From NCBI GenBank assembly GCA_946537195.1, contig CAMNFE010000004.1, positions 1-38,860 of the forward strand: a stretch of 38,860 bases of DNA. The letters are read 5' to 3'. The notes below the pieces were generated by a model that worked only from the letters and a program-made list of their open reading frames with translations, was not told where the DNA came from and did no database searches. Position numbers and translations under genes: made by a program. Of the stretch, positions 25,752 to 34,419 are shown piece after piece (within the stretch, counting starts at the first letter, position 1; each line of letters opens with the position of its first letter). Source of the stretch: an uncultured Candidatus Saccharibacteria bacterium. GTDB lineage: Bacteria; Patescibacteriota; Saccharimonadia; Saccharimonadales; Saccharimonadaceae.

Positions 25752-26214
25752 GGGCGCCGCACTCTAAGTGCTGGCGCCCTGTTTGTTTGGCCTTCGCTGG
25801 TTTAGATCAATTCATTACATCCCTGCATTTCGTCCAATGGCACCTTTTTGGCGCCCGCTATGCCAAGATTGACTTCCAGTTTCGTCCGTCACCGGTGACG
25901 AACAATTCTTTCCATCTCACCTATAGCTCGCTACTACGTACGATCAAAGACATTTGTCTGGCCCCTCAGGGCCTCGTCCGTCGTCGTGCGTAGCGACTCC
26001 ACCGGCCCCTCTGGGCAGGCGGAGATAGCAACCCCAAGCGCATATAACGAGCGTCCCCCCTATATTGCTCAGGTTTATGGTCCTCCATACACTTCTGTAA
26101 TGCTATGATCGGGATTCCCCTACCGGCACAACGCATCCGGTTAGCGTGCATCCAGCTCAGCCTAAATATGCTGCTTCATCACAGCAATACCTCCTACTCT
26201 TCCGAATAGAACAA
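25752..26214 (-). ncRNA. Candidate ~460-nt GC-rich structured ncRNA of unknown family
   Basis: Consensus promoter 26221-26249 (TTGACT-17-TATAAT); no credible long ORF; many stems (GTCACCGGTGAC, GGCCC-TGA-GGGGCC, GGCGCC-AAAAA-GGTGCC); two-part GC-rich hairpin 25752-25779 at the 3' end. Confidence 0.65.
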
Positions 26215-26220
26215 CTAGCA

Positions 26221-26249
26221 TTATAGCATATAATGTAGAAAAAGTCAAT
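26221..26249 (-). promoter_or_regulatory. Consensus sigma-70 promoter of the orphan RNA
   Basis: Minus strand TTGACT - 17 nt - TATAAT with TATGC extended -10. Confidence 0.8.
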
Positions 26250-26269
26250 AGTATTCATGCCAACCTATC

Positions 26270-26299
26270 AAAAATACCCCTTTTTACAGGGGTATTTCA
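26270..26299 (-). terminator. Terminator after tRNA-Glu(TTC)
   Basis: AAATACCCC..GGGGTATTT hairpin followed on the minus strand by TTTT. Confidence 0.75.
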
Positions 26300-26308
26300 A
26301 ATTCAACT

Positions 26309-26384
26309 TGGTGATCACGGTGGGAATCGAACCCACGATTGCCAGGATGAAAACCTGGAGTCCTAACCACTAGACGACGTGACC
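26309..26384 (-). tRNA. tRNA-Glu (anticodon TTC), CCA encoded
   Basis: Reverse complement GGTCACGTCGTCTAGTGG...CCAGGTTTTCATCCTGG...GGGTTCGATTCCC...CGTGATCACCA. Confidence 0.95.
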
Positions 26385-26424
26385 AGTACTCCTATTTTAA
26401 CAAGATATCTTGCTTTTGGCAAGT

Positions 26425-27600
26425 CTACTTCTCTTTTGCGACACTAATCACGGTTTCCGCCAAACTTTCAGCGGCATTATCTTTCGTGAAACTATGCAAA
26501 TTAGCGGATAATTTATCACAATCTCTTTCACTACGTAGTAAATGCGTCACCGCATCCAGCAATAACTCTGGTTTTTTCATCATCTTCGAATCGGACACTA
26601 CAATCGCCGCCTCGGCTTTTTCATAAGCTTTTGCATTTTTAACCTGATGACGACCTGGTAATTCTTCATTTGGCACCATAATCACCGGTTTCGCCATACC
26701 TGAAAGCTCTGTCATAGTTGAAGCACCAGCGCGCGAAATCACAATATCTGCCGCACCAAACAACTTCCACATTTCGCTCGAAAACTCAATCATTCGGAAG
26801 TTTGACTTCAGCTCACCGTCTTCCCACTTTTCATAATCTTTCAAATCCATCATATCCGGATAGCGTTCACGGCCCGCCACCAACATCACAGAGGCCTTCT
26901 TTAAGAGCTCCGGGAGAATTTCGCGCATTGTTAGATTAATATCCTCTGCACCGAGACTACCACCGGTGGCTAAAACTAGCTTCTTCTCTGGATCAAAACC
27001 TAACTCTTTCTTCAAGGCACGCTGTTTTCGTTCTGAGACCGGGCGAAATTCCTCGCTAATCGGAATTCCTGTCCACTCTGCCTTATGTTCAGGATAAGAA
27101 TAGTAGCTGAGCGGCATTCCCGTTGCAATCTTTGCCGCTTTCTTTGAAAGCAATCGATTCGTTAAACCTGGAGTAGCATCGCTGTCGTGAATTACATATG
27201 GGATTCTAAGCAAACGTGCCGCTAAACCAACCGGCAAACATACGTATCCACCCTTTAAGAAAATCGCATCAGGTCGCTTGAAGACCAATCGGAAAAAGCT
27301 CTGGAAAAAGCCACCAATCGTCTTAAAGAGATCGACAAAGTTATTAAGTACGATGTCAAAATGGCGCAAATAATCCATGAAACTAAAACCGGCATAACGA
27401 CGCAGTTTACCGGCCGCCACCTTTTTGATATCGATTTCCATCCCGTTTTCAATTGTAATTTTACGGGCGTTTTTGTAGTATTTTTTATCAGTCCAAAAAT
27501 CTATCTTGGCTCGTGGTCTTTTTTTCCAAATTTCACGTACGACGGCGACTACCGGCGTAACGTGGCCCCCGCTGCCCCCGCCCACTACTAGAATCTTCAT
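26425..27600 (-). CDS. murG: UDP-GlcNAc:undecaprenyl-PP-MurNAc-pentapeptide GlcNAc transferase
   Basis: VVGGGSGGHVTPVVAVVRE, IHDSDATPGLTNRLLS, ATGGSLGAEDIN, VISRAGASTMTELSGMAKPVIMVPNEELPGRHQVKNA. Confidence 0.95.
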   Translation of the reverse strand: MKILVVGGGSGGHVTPVVAVVREIWKKRPRAKIDFWTDKKYYKNARKITIENGMEIDIKKVAAGKLRRYAGFSFMDYLRHFDIVLNNFVDLFKTIGGFFQSFFRLVFKRPDAIFLKGGYVCLPVGLAARLLRIPYVIHDSDATPGLTNRLLSKKAAKIATGMPLSYYSYPEHKAEWTGIPISEEFRPVSERKQRALKKELGFDPEKKLVLATGGSLGAEDINLTMREILPELLKKASVMLVAGRERYPDMMDLKDYEKWEDGELKSNFRMIEFSSEMWKLFGAADIVISRAGASTMTELSGMAKPVIMVPNEELPGRHQVKNAKAYEKAEAAIVVSDSKMMKKPELLLDAVTHLLRSERDCDKLSANLHSFTKDNAAESLAETVISVAKEK

Positions 27601-28714
27601 CTATTGCTTCTCTTTTTGTCCATCTAGATATTTGTAATGTCATGCCGACGGCAAATGCTACGAACATCATGCTCGAGCCTCCGTGGCTCAGGAATGGCAG
27701 CGTAATTCCCTTCATTGGTATTAGCGCTAGCATTCCACCTACGTTGATTATAACATGAGCAAAAATCCAGGCAAAAACCCCAAGCGTAAAGAAGCTTTGC
27801 GCCTCATCTTCCGTCTTTCGCGAAACGTCAATCAAATGCCATAGTAATATTGCATAAATCAGCAAAATACCAACCGCGCCGATAAAACCCCAGGCTTCGC
27901 CTACTACCGAAAAAATCGAATCACTCGGCGCCTCTGGTAGATAACCCGTCGTCTGTACGCTATTGCCCAGGCCAACCCCAAAAGCACCACCCGTACCAAA
28001 ACCAATCAACGAGTTCATGATATGAAAATCATCGCCCTGCCCGCTAAAACTCGCCAAACGCGTCAAACGGTGCGGCGCAATATTAATCAAAAGAATCACG
28101 CAAGCAAGTACAACAAGAGCAAATACGCCTAACTGTTTCCAAGGCATTTCGCCTACGAACATCATCGCGCCTAGCATAATATAAATTACCGCTGTGCTAC
28201 CTAAATCTTTCTCCAAAAACGCCACAATAAAGGCAATTGCTGCAATCAAGGTCACCATCGGCACCCAGAATTCCCCCTTATCTAGCTGTTTATTCTTGCG
28301 TCGGTCTGACACCAACCAAGCACCATAAAATAGCACCGCTATCTTTAAAAGCTCTGCCGGCTGTAAGCTTCCCATTATTGGAATCCTCAAAGCACGGCAC
28401 GCACCTTCGTCACAAATCACTAAGGATTCCGCACCAGCTCGGCCCAAAACTGCCGTCAAAAAGCATAAAACCAAAGATACGGCAACAGCCGCCTTGCTGA
28501 CTTTTCCAAGCTTTTTATATGGTATTAAAGCGCCTGCAATTAAAGCCAAAACGGACGCAAATACGCTTTTCAGTTGTCCTGAAAAATAGTAGTCATTCGA
28601 GAAACCTTCCGATTGCGCCGCACGCGGACCAATCGCGTAAATAATCACCAGCCCGGCCGCCATCAGCCCCACCGTCAAAAGCAGAATCGTGAAATCCGGT
28701 CGGTGTTTTCTCAC
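27533..28714 (-). CDS. ftsW: FtsW/RodA/SpoVE-family lipid II polymerase
   Basis: Multi-TM; LQPAELLKIAVLFYGAWL, FLEKDLGSTAVI, GIGLGNSVQ-like FGVGLGNSVQTTGYLPEAPSDSIFSVVGEAWG, LPFLSHGGSSMM. Confidence 0.95.
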   Translation of the reverse strand: MRKHRPDFTILLLTVGLMAAGLVIIYAIGPRAAQSEGFSNDYYFSGQLKSVFASVLALIAGALIPYKKLGKVSKAAVAVSLVLCFLTAVLGRAGAESLVICDEGACRALRIPIMGSLQPAELLKIAVLFYGAWLVSDRRKNKQLDKGEFWVPMVTLIAAIAFIVAFLEKDLGSTAVIYIMLGAMMFVGEMPWKQLGVFALVVLACVILLINIAPHRLTRLASFSGQGDDFHIMNSLIGFGTGGAFGVGLGNSVQTTGYLPEAPSDSIFSVVGEAWGFIGAVGILLIYAILLWHLIDVSRKTEDEAQSFFTLGVFAWIFAHVIINVGGMLALIPMKGITLPFLSHGGSSMMFVAFAVGMTLQISRWTKREAIDEDSSSGRGQRGPRYAGSRRRT

Positions 28715-29742
28715 TTAATTATGCCCCCACCCATTGCTAGAAATATACCAAGCATTGCCGTTACGCCACCGATAATCCAGAAGCGCATTACTACTTTACT
28801 TTCTTCCCATCCTTTGGCTTGCAAATGATGATGAATTGGTGCCGAAACGAAGACCTTTTTATGGAAGAAACGTTTCGAACAGATCTGAATTAAAGAACTG
28901 CCGGCTTCTACTACAAAAAGCGCACCGATGATCGGTAGCAACAAGAAAGAATTGGTCATCATCGCCACCACACCTAAACCAGCGCCCAGCGCAAACGACC
29001 CAGTGTCGCCCATCATAAAACGAGCCGGATAGACATTAAACCAAATATAAGAAAGCAAAGCACCAATCACAATAAAGCAGAATCCTGCTAAGAACCATTG
29101 GCCTTGCAAAAGCGCAATTACGCCATAAGAACCGTAAGCTAACATGGCAAGGCCACCCGCCAAACCATCCATACCATCCGAAATATTTACTGCGTTACCA
29201 GTTGCTACCACTGCAAAAGTAAAGAGCGCGATCATGCCGACAATACCGATATTAATCTGCCCCACATAAGGTACCATTACCGAAGTCCACCCAAGCTTTA
29301 CGGCAAAGAACCAACCTAGCGCTAAACCTAAGGCCGTAATCATCGCAAACTTAACTGGCGCACGCAAACCGGCAGCAGCATTTTTGCCGAACAAATTGAT
29401 TACGTCGTCAATAAAGCCAATAATACCGCCACCAACAAAAGCCGCAATCGGTAGCCATGTTTGACCACGATTTAGACATTCACAAGCAATCAGCACGATC
29501 GGCACTGCAACTAGCATAATCATGCCCGCCATCGTCGGAAAATGTCGCTGAATTTTGTCCTTATGCAGCTCGTTCATGACCTTTAATTCTTTGCCCGTCA
29601 CATCAACGCTTTTTTGGCGTTTCCATAGTTTGTGCTTATAGGCAAAAGTTGTATAAATTGGCGTCAAAAACATCGAAAGCAAAAAAGCACCAAGCGCGAG
29701 AATCAACTCGTATCCTATATATGAATTAATACTATCTAACAT
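28711..29742 (-). CDS. mraY: Phospho-MurNAc-pentapeptide transferase
   Basis: FPTMAGMIMLV, GFIDDVINL, NISDGMDGLAGG, FMMGDTGSFALGA, PIHHHLQAKGWEE. Confidence 0.95.
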   Translation of the reverse strand: MLDSINSYIGYELILALGAFLLSMFLTPIYTTFAYKHKLWKRQKSVDVTGKELKVMNELHKDKIQRHFPTMAGMIMLVAVPIVLIACECLNRGQTWLPIAAFVGGGIIGFIDDVINLFGKNAAAGLRAPVKFAMITALGLALGWFFAVKLGWTSVMVPYVGQINIGIVGMIALFTFAVVATGNAVNISDGMDGLAGGLAMLAYGSYGVIALLQGQWFLAGFCFIVIGALLSYIWFNVYPARFMMGDTGSFALGAGLGVVAMMTNSFLLLPIIGALFVVEAGSSLIQICSKRFFHKKVFVSAPIHHHLQAKGWEESKVVMRFWIIGGVTAMLGIFLAMGGGIIK

Positions 29743-29757
29743 CCGGCTTTATCCTTT

Positions 29758-31503
29758 CTATTTTATCGGCTCTATCCTTAAATATTCTAACAAATAATTG
29801 CTAATCTCGGTAAATACTGGCACCGCATCCAACGATCCCCAGAGCAAGCTGCTACCATCTAGACGCACCATTATGACGTATTCCGGCAATGACCCGTTCG
29901 TGTTTTTGCGACCATAACCAATCACGCTCGCAATTGTTGCGTCTGAAGTATATTTACCGCTCGCATCATAAGTTTCCGAGGTGCCGGTTTTAATTCCGAT
30001 CTTGTAACCCGCCTTGTCGCCAGAACGCGGCACTTCATTAGCGCGCACCTCTTCTAGCATCGAACGCATCTCCTCGCTCGTGCCTTTTGTTATTGTTTGC
30101 CTGACCGGTCCTTTATCATCATCTTTATAGAAAGATTTATTTTTCATCACTCCCGCTATCACTGTAGGAGTATAGTAATCTCCGCCATTTACTAACGACG
30201 AAAAACCAGCCGCCACCTGCAACATCGTCAAGTTCATACCCTGGCCGAAAGTCATATTCGCATAGCGTACCGCATTCCCCTCGTCTTCTTCCGGGCTAAT
30301 AATAACACCCGGCGCATCATATATTTCTACGCCCGTTCTCTTCCCTAAACCAAAATGATCAGTTAGATAGCTATAAAGTTTTCGACGCGCATCCTTCGTA
30401 ATTGAACCTCCCCCCAAACGACGCAGGGCTTCAATCGATCCGGTATTAAATGAATAATCTAATGCCGTTCTGAAAGAGATCTGGCCTAGAGCTTTATTTG
30501 TTAACGCGTTCTGCATTCTACGGTCTTCGACGTAAGTATAGCCAGCGTTATAATAAGTGTCGTTCGGCCTTAATACTCCTTCATTAATCGCCGCAGCATA
30601 CGTAAAAGTCTTACAAACCGAAGCTGGCTCATAAGGCGATTCGGTTACGCGATTAATAAACAAAGACGCATCTTTTTCTTTGTAGTAAGTTTCCGGATTA
30701 TAAGATGGGTAATTCGCCATCGCCATAACTTTACCGTTATTCGGATTCATTACAATTGCGCTGGCTGCCGTGATTGCACGATTATTCTCCATTCTAGTCT
30801 TCAAAATCTTCTCGATTTTGCGCTGGATATTTTCGTCCACCGTCAAAACTATGTTTTCACCATCTTGCGCCGGAATCTCAATATTATCATCTCCAATAGA
30901 AAGCGGAATATCATGTACGTCTGTAATGGTTTTAAGCATACCATTTTTGCCCGCCAATCGATCATTTAGTGAGCCCTCCAAACCCGTGCCTACCCCCTCC
31001 GCATTTACGAAGCCTAGTATTTGTGCGCCTAATTGTCCGGCCGGATAAACTCTACGCGAAGTTTCTTTTTGCCCTACCCCGCGCAAATTTGCCTCTCGTA
31101 CTTTAGTTACGGTCTCATAGTTCACATGTTTTGCAATTTCAACATAGCCGCTCTTCATGTCAGACCAAACTTTATCCCAAGTCGTAATCATTTGATTTCC
31201 GAGAATATTCGACAACTGCGCCTGGACTTTGTCTTTATCATTTACATAACTTGGATCAACGAAAATCAACCAGGTGCGCTCGTTCATAATAACTGGAGTC
31301 GTCGCGTTTTCGCCGTCCATCATATAAACTTCACCGCGTTTTGCGAGTAAAGAATACTTCGAAACGCGCATCTCACTTGCCGCATCAACATATTTACGGT
31401 GATCAATAATTTGCACCAGGAATAATCGCACCACTGCAATAAAAACAGCCATGAAAATAGCTATTTTCATCAATAAATAACGCGATCTGCGCGACATAAA
31501 CAT
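29758..31503 (-). CDS. ftsI: Penicillin-binding protein 2/FtsI-like transpeptidase
   Basis: SXXK-type YEPASVCKTFTYAAA, SFN motif DYSFNTGSIEA, KTG motif GIKTGTSETYD. Confidence 0.93.
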   Translation of the reverse strand: MFMSRRSRYLLMKIAIFMAVFIAVVRLFLVQIIDHRKYVDAASEMRVSKYSLLAKRGEVYMMDGENATTPVIMNERTWLIFVDPSYVNDKDKVQAQLSNILGNQMITTWDKVWSDMKSGYVEIAKHVNYETVTKVREANLRGVGQKETSRRVYPAGQLGAQILGFVNAEGVGTGLEGSLNDRLAGKNGMLKTITDVHDIPLSIGDDNIEIPAQDGENIVLTVDENIQRKIEKILKTRMENNRAITAASAIVMNPNNGKVMAMANYPSYNPETYYKEKDASLFINRVTESPYEPASVCKTFTYAAAINEGVLRPNDTYYNAGYTYVEDRRMQNALTNKALGQISFRTALDYSFNTGSIEALRRLGGGSITKDARRKLYSYLTDHFGLGKRTGVEIYDAPGVIISPEEDEGNAVRYANMTFGQGMNLTMLQVAAGFSSLVNGGDYYTPTVIAGVMKNKSFYKDDDKGPVRQTITKGTSEEMRSMLEEVRANEVPRSGDKAGYKIGIKTGTSETYDASGKYTSDATIASVIGYGRKNTNGSLPEYVIMVRLDGSSLLWGSLDAVPVFTEISNYLLEYLRIEPIK

Positions 31504-31558
31504 AAGTAGATTATACTACATTTAACCCCTTATTCTATATAGAAAAGCATAAAAACTA

Positions 31559-31587
31559 TTGACTTTTTCGCAAAAGTATGCTATAAT
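31559..31587 (+). promoter_or_regulatory. Consensus promoter divergent from ftsI
   Basis: TTGACT - 17 nt - TATAAT, with TATGC extended -10. Confidence 0.8.
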
Positions 31588-31651
31588 CTCTCGCAATATC
31601 GTAAGGGGTGGGGTACGAAGTACCTTACCGGACAAGAGAAAGGTGGAGACC

Positions 31652-31945
31652 ATGGCTTACGTGCCGCGTTTCCCCAATGTCACAGCCGCCGAGATCGTCA
31701 ACAAGTACCACTTCGACGAAGCGGCCGAAGAGCTCCACATGAAGCCCTTCGAGTCGCACCTCTGCGAGATCCCCAACGTCGCCATTTCCGACTATTGGCG
31801 AGAGGAGGAGTACCTTCGCGAGGAGGTCGAGCTTTGCGGGCGCCTGCTGTTCGTCCTCCCCATCGATGAATGCACGATGGATGACCGCATCGCACTCGCC
31901 GAACGCAAGGCTCTCGTCAACTGGTGGCTGTCCGCACTCTACTGA
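31652..31945 (+). CDS. Small acidic hypothetical protein (97 aa), unusually GC-rich codons
   Basis: Own promoter, SD-like AAAGGTGGAG before ATG, followed by a terminator at 31962-31990. Confidence 0.7.
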   Translation: MAYVPRFPNVTAAEIVNKYHFDEAAEELHMKPFESHLCEIPNVAISDYWREEEYLREEVELCGRLLFVLPIDECTMDDRIALAERKALVNWWLSALY

Positions 31946-31961
31946 TATCCACCCCACTACA

Positions 31962-31990
31962 AGGGCCCCGAGCTAACTCGAGGCCTTTTT
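31962..31990 (+). terminator. Terminator of the 97-aa ORF
   Basis: GGCCCCGAG-CTAA-CTCGAGGCC-TTTTTT. Confidence 0.75.
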
Positions 31991-32055
31991 TCCTTCTCCG
32001 TAAAAAATTCCGGCCAAACACTTACCGGAATTTTTTCATACAAGAAAAATGTATA

Positions 32056-32418
32056 TTATTCTTTTACAAAATCCGCACTGTTGGCGTCAGCCATTGCTGC
32101 TGCCACCTGATTTTTATCCTCATCGGCTGCCGCCGCGGTAATCTTCGCATTTTCCACCGCTAGAGCGTCGCGTTGCGCTTCGAGGTTTACAATTTCACTA
32201 TCTACCTCGGCTATTTCGACATCATAATTAGTCACTTTAGTACTTTGCGTCAGAAAAATTAAGCCAGTTAGTAGCACAATTAGCACAATAGTAATTGTAT
32301 GACTAACCGGCCCCAGGACTATCTTTGAATTATGACGTACATCATTACGATTACGCGCCCAAGTATTACTTGTGCTTCTCGTTCCCGTCATTCTTCTGGT
32401 TGCATAATATGCTGGCAT
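32056..32418 (-). CDS. FtsL-like small bitopic protein
   Basis: Position between rsmH and ftsI; single TM (TITIVLIVLLTGLIFLTQS) followed by a coiled-coil-like segment. Confidence 0.65.
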   Translation of the reverse strand: MPAYYATRRMTGTRSTSNTWARNRNDVRHNSKIVLGPVSHTITIVLIVLLTGLIFLTQSTKVTNYDVEIAEVDSEIVNLEAQRDALAVENAKITAAAADEDKNQVAAAMADANSADFVKE

Positions 32419-32461
32419 CAAAATATTCCGTTTTTGTTTTTATTTTTTCTCTACACTTAAG

Positions 32462-32512
32462 CTTTGGCGGTGAGCTGGACGACAAGAGAAAAACGTCCAG
32501 CTCCTACCAAAG
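32462..32512 (-). promoter_or_regulatory. Long hairpin upstream of the ftsL-like gene
   Basis: CTTTGG...GAGCTGGACG/CGTCCAGCTC...CCAAAG, 16 paired bp with an internal loop. Confidence 0.6.
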
Positions 32513-32678
32513 AAGGTCAAAAATGTTTTTTAGTTTACACACTCCGCACTAACTACACCTATTGTAGAGGCACCCCGTTATCGGGGCATATAGGTCTTGT
32601 TCGCGTTTTTAGCATCAAAAAGATTGTTTTATCGGTCAAAATAAAAATCTATTTGTTGGTCAAAATTACTGCTAAATA

Positions 32679-32741
32679 CTAGCGGAAGTGAACTTTAACT
32701 TGTTGTGCACGGCTTCTGTTCGTGACAGTAATCTTTGCCAT
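32679..32741 (-). CDS. Candidate 20-aa small ORF MAKITVTNRSRAQQVKVHFR
   Basis: ATG preceded by AAAAAGGAGTAAGGAGT (strong SD) between rsmH and the ftsL-like gene. Confidence 0.45.
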   Translation of the reverse strand: MAKITVTNRSRAQQVKVHFR

Positions 32742-32815
32742 ACTCCTTACTCCTTTTTGTTTTTTGTTTTTACGATGGCGCCTTAGTCCAGGACTTCAAG
32801 TGCCATCAAGATTGG

Positions 32816-33691
32816 TCAGATCTTTTCGGCCACCCTAAGTTTTGCACTACGCGCACGGGGATTATTAACAATTTCGATATTGTCCGCAATAATCGGTTTC
32901 TTAGTAATTATCTTCAGTGTCGACTCTAGGCCTTTGCTGCTTTCGTCCTTAAAATACTCTTTAACGAGTCGATCCTCGAGGCTATGGAACGTAATAATCG
33001 CTACTCTTCCGCCCGGATTCAATAATTTGGGCAATAATGGCAATGTTTTCTCGATAATTCCGAGCTCGTCGTTCACGACAATCCTTATTGCTTGAAAAAT
33101 CCGTGTCGCCGGATGCGTATGCGAGTACGGTGATTTTGACTTTATTAAATCAGCGAGTTCGGTAGTTGTTTCGACTGGCCGATTCATGCAGATTTCGCGG
33201 GCTAGCAATTCAGCACGACCACGTCGTTCCTCTGCGTATTTCTCAAAAATATCCGCTAGTTTTCGTTCGCTCCACTTATTTACTACCGTCCATGCGTCCA
33301 ATTCTTGCGACTCGTCCATTCGCATATCGAGTCGTGCCTTTTTCGCAAACGAAAAACCTCGTTCCCCCTCGTCTAATTGCGGTGAAGAAACTCCAAAGTC
33401 CGCCAAAATCATATCAAAGCTAATTCCACTCTCCACAAGTAGTAGCGCAGTACTATAAAAATCATCATGCATCAATTTCGGCTTCACCTCTTGGTACTTC
33501 GCTTCTAAGAAATTAATTGCATTTTGATCACGGTCATTCAGGACCGCACCTTTATAGTTCCGAGTTACTTCCAAAATTTTATCAGCATGCCCACCGTATC
33601 CCGCCGTGAGATCTAAATATGTCTCGCCATTTTGCGGCTGCAGATACTCTAATACGCTCGATAATAATACTGGAATATGAACTTCATTCAT
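32816..33691 (-). CDS. rsmH: 16S rRNA m4C1402 methyltransferase
   Basis: HIPVLLSSVLEYL, YLDLTAGYGGHADKIL, DFGVSSPQLDEGERGFSF, RMDESQ, ATRIFQAIRIVVNDELG, ITFHSLEDRLVK. ATG at 33691, 6 nt after TATAAT. Confidence 0.96.
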   Translation of the reverse strand: MNEVHIPVLLSSVLEYLQPQNGETYLDLTAGYGGHADKILEVTRNYKGAVLNDRDQNAINFLEAKYQEVKPKLMHDDFYSTALLLVESGISFDMILADFGVSSPQLDEGERGFSFAKKARLDMRMDESQELDAWTVVNKWSERKLADIFEKYAEERRGRAELLAREICMNRPVETTTELADLIKSKSPYSHTHPATRIFQAIRIVVNDELGIIEKTLPLLPKLLNPGGRVAIITFHSLEDRLVKEYFKDESSKGLESTLKIITKKPIIADNIEIVNNPRARSAKLRVAEKI

Positions 33692-34383
33692 TTCTTCATT
33701 ATATCTTAGTTCGAACCCGAGCATCTAGAAATTTCAGGTGTTTGTGTTTTTTGTTGTTTATTTTATCCTTTACACATTTAAGATTCCACAATTACAGCCA
33801 GCTTATAGCCAACCCATTAATTATGGAGTTGAGAGACTTAATTTGTGTGAGGTGGAGTTATATGTTTGGGAGGTGTGTATTTTATAGAATGAACCTACGG
33901 TTTCTTTTTCGCGTATCCTAAACGCGCCTAAAACTCCTAGATGTCCGAGTTCGAACGCTATTAATGTGCATAAAAATAAAGACCAATATTAGTGCTTTGA
34001 AAGGGTAACAATCTGGTATGCATTCGATTGGTCTTTGATCTCAATCTTCCTTTTCATACTTTTTATTTTTCCAACCGTCCTTTGGTTTTTATTTTTATTT
34101 CGTGGTGTTTATTTTGTTTCCACTTGTCCTTAGTTTAAGCAACAAATCCAAAAATTTCAAGACCCATTTTTGCCTAGTTTTCCACATTTTGGTGTAAAAC
34201 ATGATCAATTAACAGGGGAAAAACCGAACAAAATATTTGTTTTACTTATGTTTTTCCACACTTGCAAAACTTTATTGACAATGTTTTAAAAACCGAACAG
34301 CAAAGCCCTTGAAATTATTACAATTTATTGCAAAACTATTGCCCTGCCCGCTCTTGATTATTTCGCAAAATATTTCTAAATAA

Positions 34384-34418
34384 AAAAGGCTCAGAACTTC
34401 CCTGTTCCGAGCCTTACG
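34384..34418 (-). terminator. Terminator after the 34420-34971 gene
   Basis: Minus strand AAGGCTCGGAAC-AGG-GAAGTTCTGAGCCTTTTTTATTT. Confidence 0.85.
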
Positions 34419-34419
34419 T

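Noticed and set aside
25748-25993. 81-aa plus-strand ORF over the 25.7-26.2 kb RNA
   Set aside because: No promoter or SD; starts inside a terminator-like hairpin; better explained as antisense to a structured RNA.
25966-26151. 61-aa minus-strand ORF within the same RNA
   Set aside because: ATG lacks a correctly spaced SD, Arg-rich low-information sequence; RNA structure is the better explanation, though not excluded.
34170-34340. Chromosomal origin oriC
   Set aside because: Only two near-consensus DnaA boxes, no dnaA/dnaN nearby; insufficient for an origin call.
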